From positions 1 to 14,859 of the forward strand of contig JWZX01001694.1 of the NCBI GenBank assembly GCA_001275005.1: a stretch of 14,859 bases of DNA, in the 5' to 3' direction. The position numbers and the translations under genes were made by a program. This DNA comes from Chrysochromulina tobinii (lineage: Eukaryota > Haptophyta > Prymnesiales > Chrysochromulinaceae). The notes below the pieces were generated by a model, which saw only the letters and a list, made by a program, of their open reading frames with translations, did no database searches and was not told the origin of the DNA. Of this stretch, positions 14,011 to 14,859 are shown piece after piece (the first letter of the stretch is position 1; each line of letters starts with the position of its first letter).

Positions 14011-14713
14011 TCACTGCTTCGGCGGCGGCGGGGGTGGTGGCTTGTACAGCGCAGGCAAGGTGCGGCCCTTGGCTGCAACGGCGAGACTCGAGAGCACGCG
14101 GCGGGTCAGCGAGAGAGGCGAGAGAGGCGCGCCGAGGCGAGGGGCTCCCGTGCAGTGGGCTCGGTGGGCTGCACATCGCGTTCGCACAGTGCTTACCGCC
14201 CTTCCACTTGAAGTTGTCTGAGTACTTTTTGGGGCTCGCGTTCATTTCTCTGTTGGGCTTGGATTGCGCAACCTCATATTTCCAGCCGTTGCGCTCGCAG
14301 AAGCGCATCGCATCCTCCGCCGTGTGGAACTCAAGAGTCATGCGCGTGTTCGACGGAGGGTCATTGGTCGACGTCCAGCCCATCAGCGGATTTGTCCACC
14401 GGTTGGTCTGGTCGTCCTCCCACTGCATGCGCCACGGGATCTGATTCTGCGTCGCATTCTGCACGGTATTCGGCTGCTGGTAGATCTTGACGATGCGCGT
14501 CTCCATCATAGCTGCCGGCGCGCCGGTGAAGGCCTGGAGCGTCTCCTTGTCGACGGCGGGCGCCGTCTCCTTGCTCACCGACTTGTCGGCGCCACTCGCC
14601 TTCGTAATGGCGCTGGACAGCGCGCGAGCAGGACGCGCCGCAGCCAGCGCCGGCAGAGGGCGCGCCGCCAGGCACCGCGTTGCCGTACGCTGGCTCAGAC
14701 GGAGAGCCAGCAT
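14011..14713 (-). CDS. NDUFS4: NDUFS4, 18-kDa (AQDQ) subunit of mitochondrial complex I, two exons
   Basis: Model: exon 1 14713-14197, intron 14196-14073, exon 2 14072-14011 with TGA; 192 residues. Residues 1 to about 35 are Arg/Ala/Leu-rich without acids, a classic mitochondrial presequence (MLALRLSQRTATRCLAARPL). The conserved core runs from RIVKIY (73) through W.MQWEDDQTNRWTNPLMGWTSTNDP, the LEFHTAEDAM.FCERNGWKYEV stretch and YSDNFKWKG (172), a near full-length match to the ETC complex I subunit family. The subunit sits on the matrix arm at the N/Q module boundary and is needed for stable assembly. Exon 2 adds AKGRTLPALYK and seven prolines before KQ, replacing the usual basic C-terminus seen in animals. 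The family identification is secure; the exon 2 choice rests on phase, acceptor quality and early stop. Confidence 0.93.
14073..14196 (-). other. NDUFS4 intron, 124 bp, phase 1
   Basis: Donor GGCG|GTAAGC (GT at 14196-14195). Acceptor follows the pyrimidine-rich CTCGCCGTTGCAG with G at 14073. Joining gives G|CC Ala and then a stop after 19 further residues. Another AG at 14041-14042 (TACAAG) gives the wrong phase for a short tail. Confidence 0.8.
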
Positions 14714-14859
14714 GCTGCGAGAATACTGCTTTCTTCACACCACACGTCCTGAGCGCCTTCGAGAAGTGACTTAATGTTTAGAGTGCTACCGCCGGCTTCC
14801 CCACCCCCGTTTGTCGTTTCTCGTTTCGGTGGTGAGGTTCTCTTACTTTAGTCACTTTA
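14714..14859. other. Upstream flank of NDUFS4
   Basis: Likely 5' leader and promoter of NDUFS4 on the minus strand. The last 90 bases are pyrimidine-rich on the plus strand. No gene is seen on either strand before the window ends. Confidence 0.4.

Noticed and set aside
13868-14196. Unspliced continuation of NDUFS4 to a 281-residue protein
   Set aside because: After NFKWKG the frame becomes Ser/Pro/Arg-rich with no homology, right behind a GTAAGC donor; the spliced model ends sensibly.

Overview
The window looks like nuclear DNA of a eukaryotic alga with a secondary, red-lineage plastid, most likely a haptophyte; a pelagophyte or other alga is not excluded. Reasons: strongly GC-rich coding sequence, short GT-AG introns, compact spacing, a mitochondrial complex I subunit and a nucleolar ribosome-biogenesis WD40 protein encoded in the nucleus, an N-terminus with signal peptide plus Phe and basic transit region as used for complex plastids, and proline-linked cysteine-rich extracellular modules. 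Species assignment is inference.

Layout. Plus strand: (1) 1-3624, 3' part of a large gene whose protein joins tandem ectodomain repeats and two Cys-rich modules to a complete NCLX/CCX-type cation/Ca2+ exchanger, beginning just after a probable 3' splice site at nt 42; (2) 4169-5182, a glutaredoxin-2 (GST-fold) protein with plastid-type presequence; (3) 5417-6725, an uncharacterised protein with a C-terminal Tudor-like domain, broken by a one-base frame change near nt 6010-6025; (4) 6986-8332, a putative GT-A glycosyltransferase behind a Cys-containing N-terminal domain and Pro-rich linker; (5) 8623-9321, an RNase T2 with both catalytic motifs, 5' end uncertain.

Minus strand, in transcription order: (6) 14713-14011, NDUFS4 of mitochondrial complex I, two exons; (7) 13625-12881, a four-helix COPI-associated/TVP15-like membrane protein, two exons; (8) 12393-10017, a WDR43/UTP5 homologue of the small-subunit processome, two exons. 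Genes 5 and 8 converge at 9322-10016. The spliced models come from open-frame continuity, GT-AG boundaries and matching phase; all three introns are phase 1.

The genes do not form a pathway: ion transport, redox, RNA turnover, glycosylation, Golgi membrane, respiration and ribosome assembly sit side by side as ordinary eukaryotic neighbours. The strongest novelty signals are the intron of the WDR43 gene, which is almost wholly an 11-unit 10-bp minisatellite whose two splice junctions lie in a 21-bp direct repeat, suggesting recent intron birth, and the ectodomain-exchanger fusion of gene 1. No mobile-element gene, RNA gene, CRISPR or virus was recognised.
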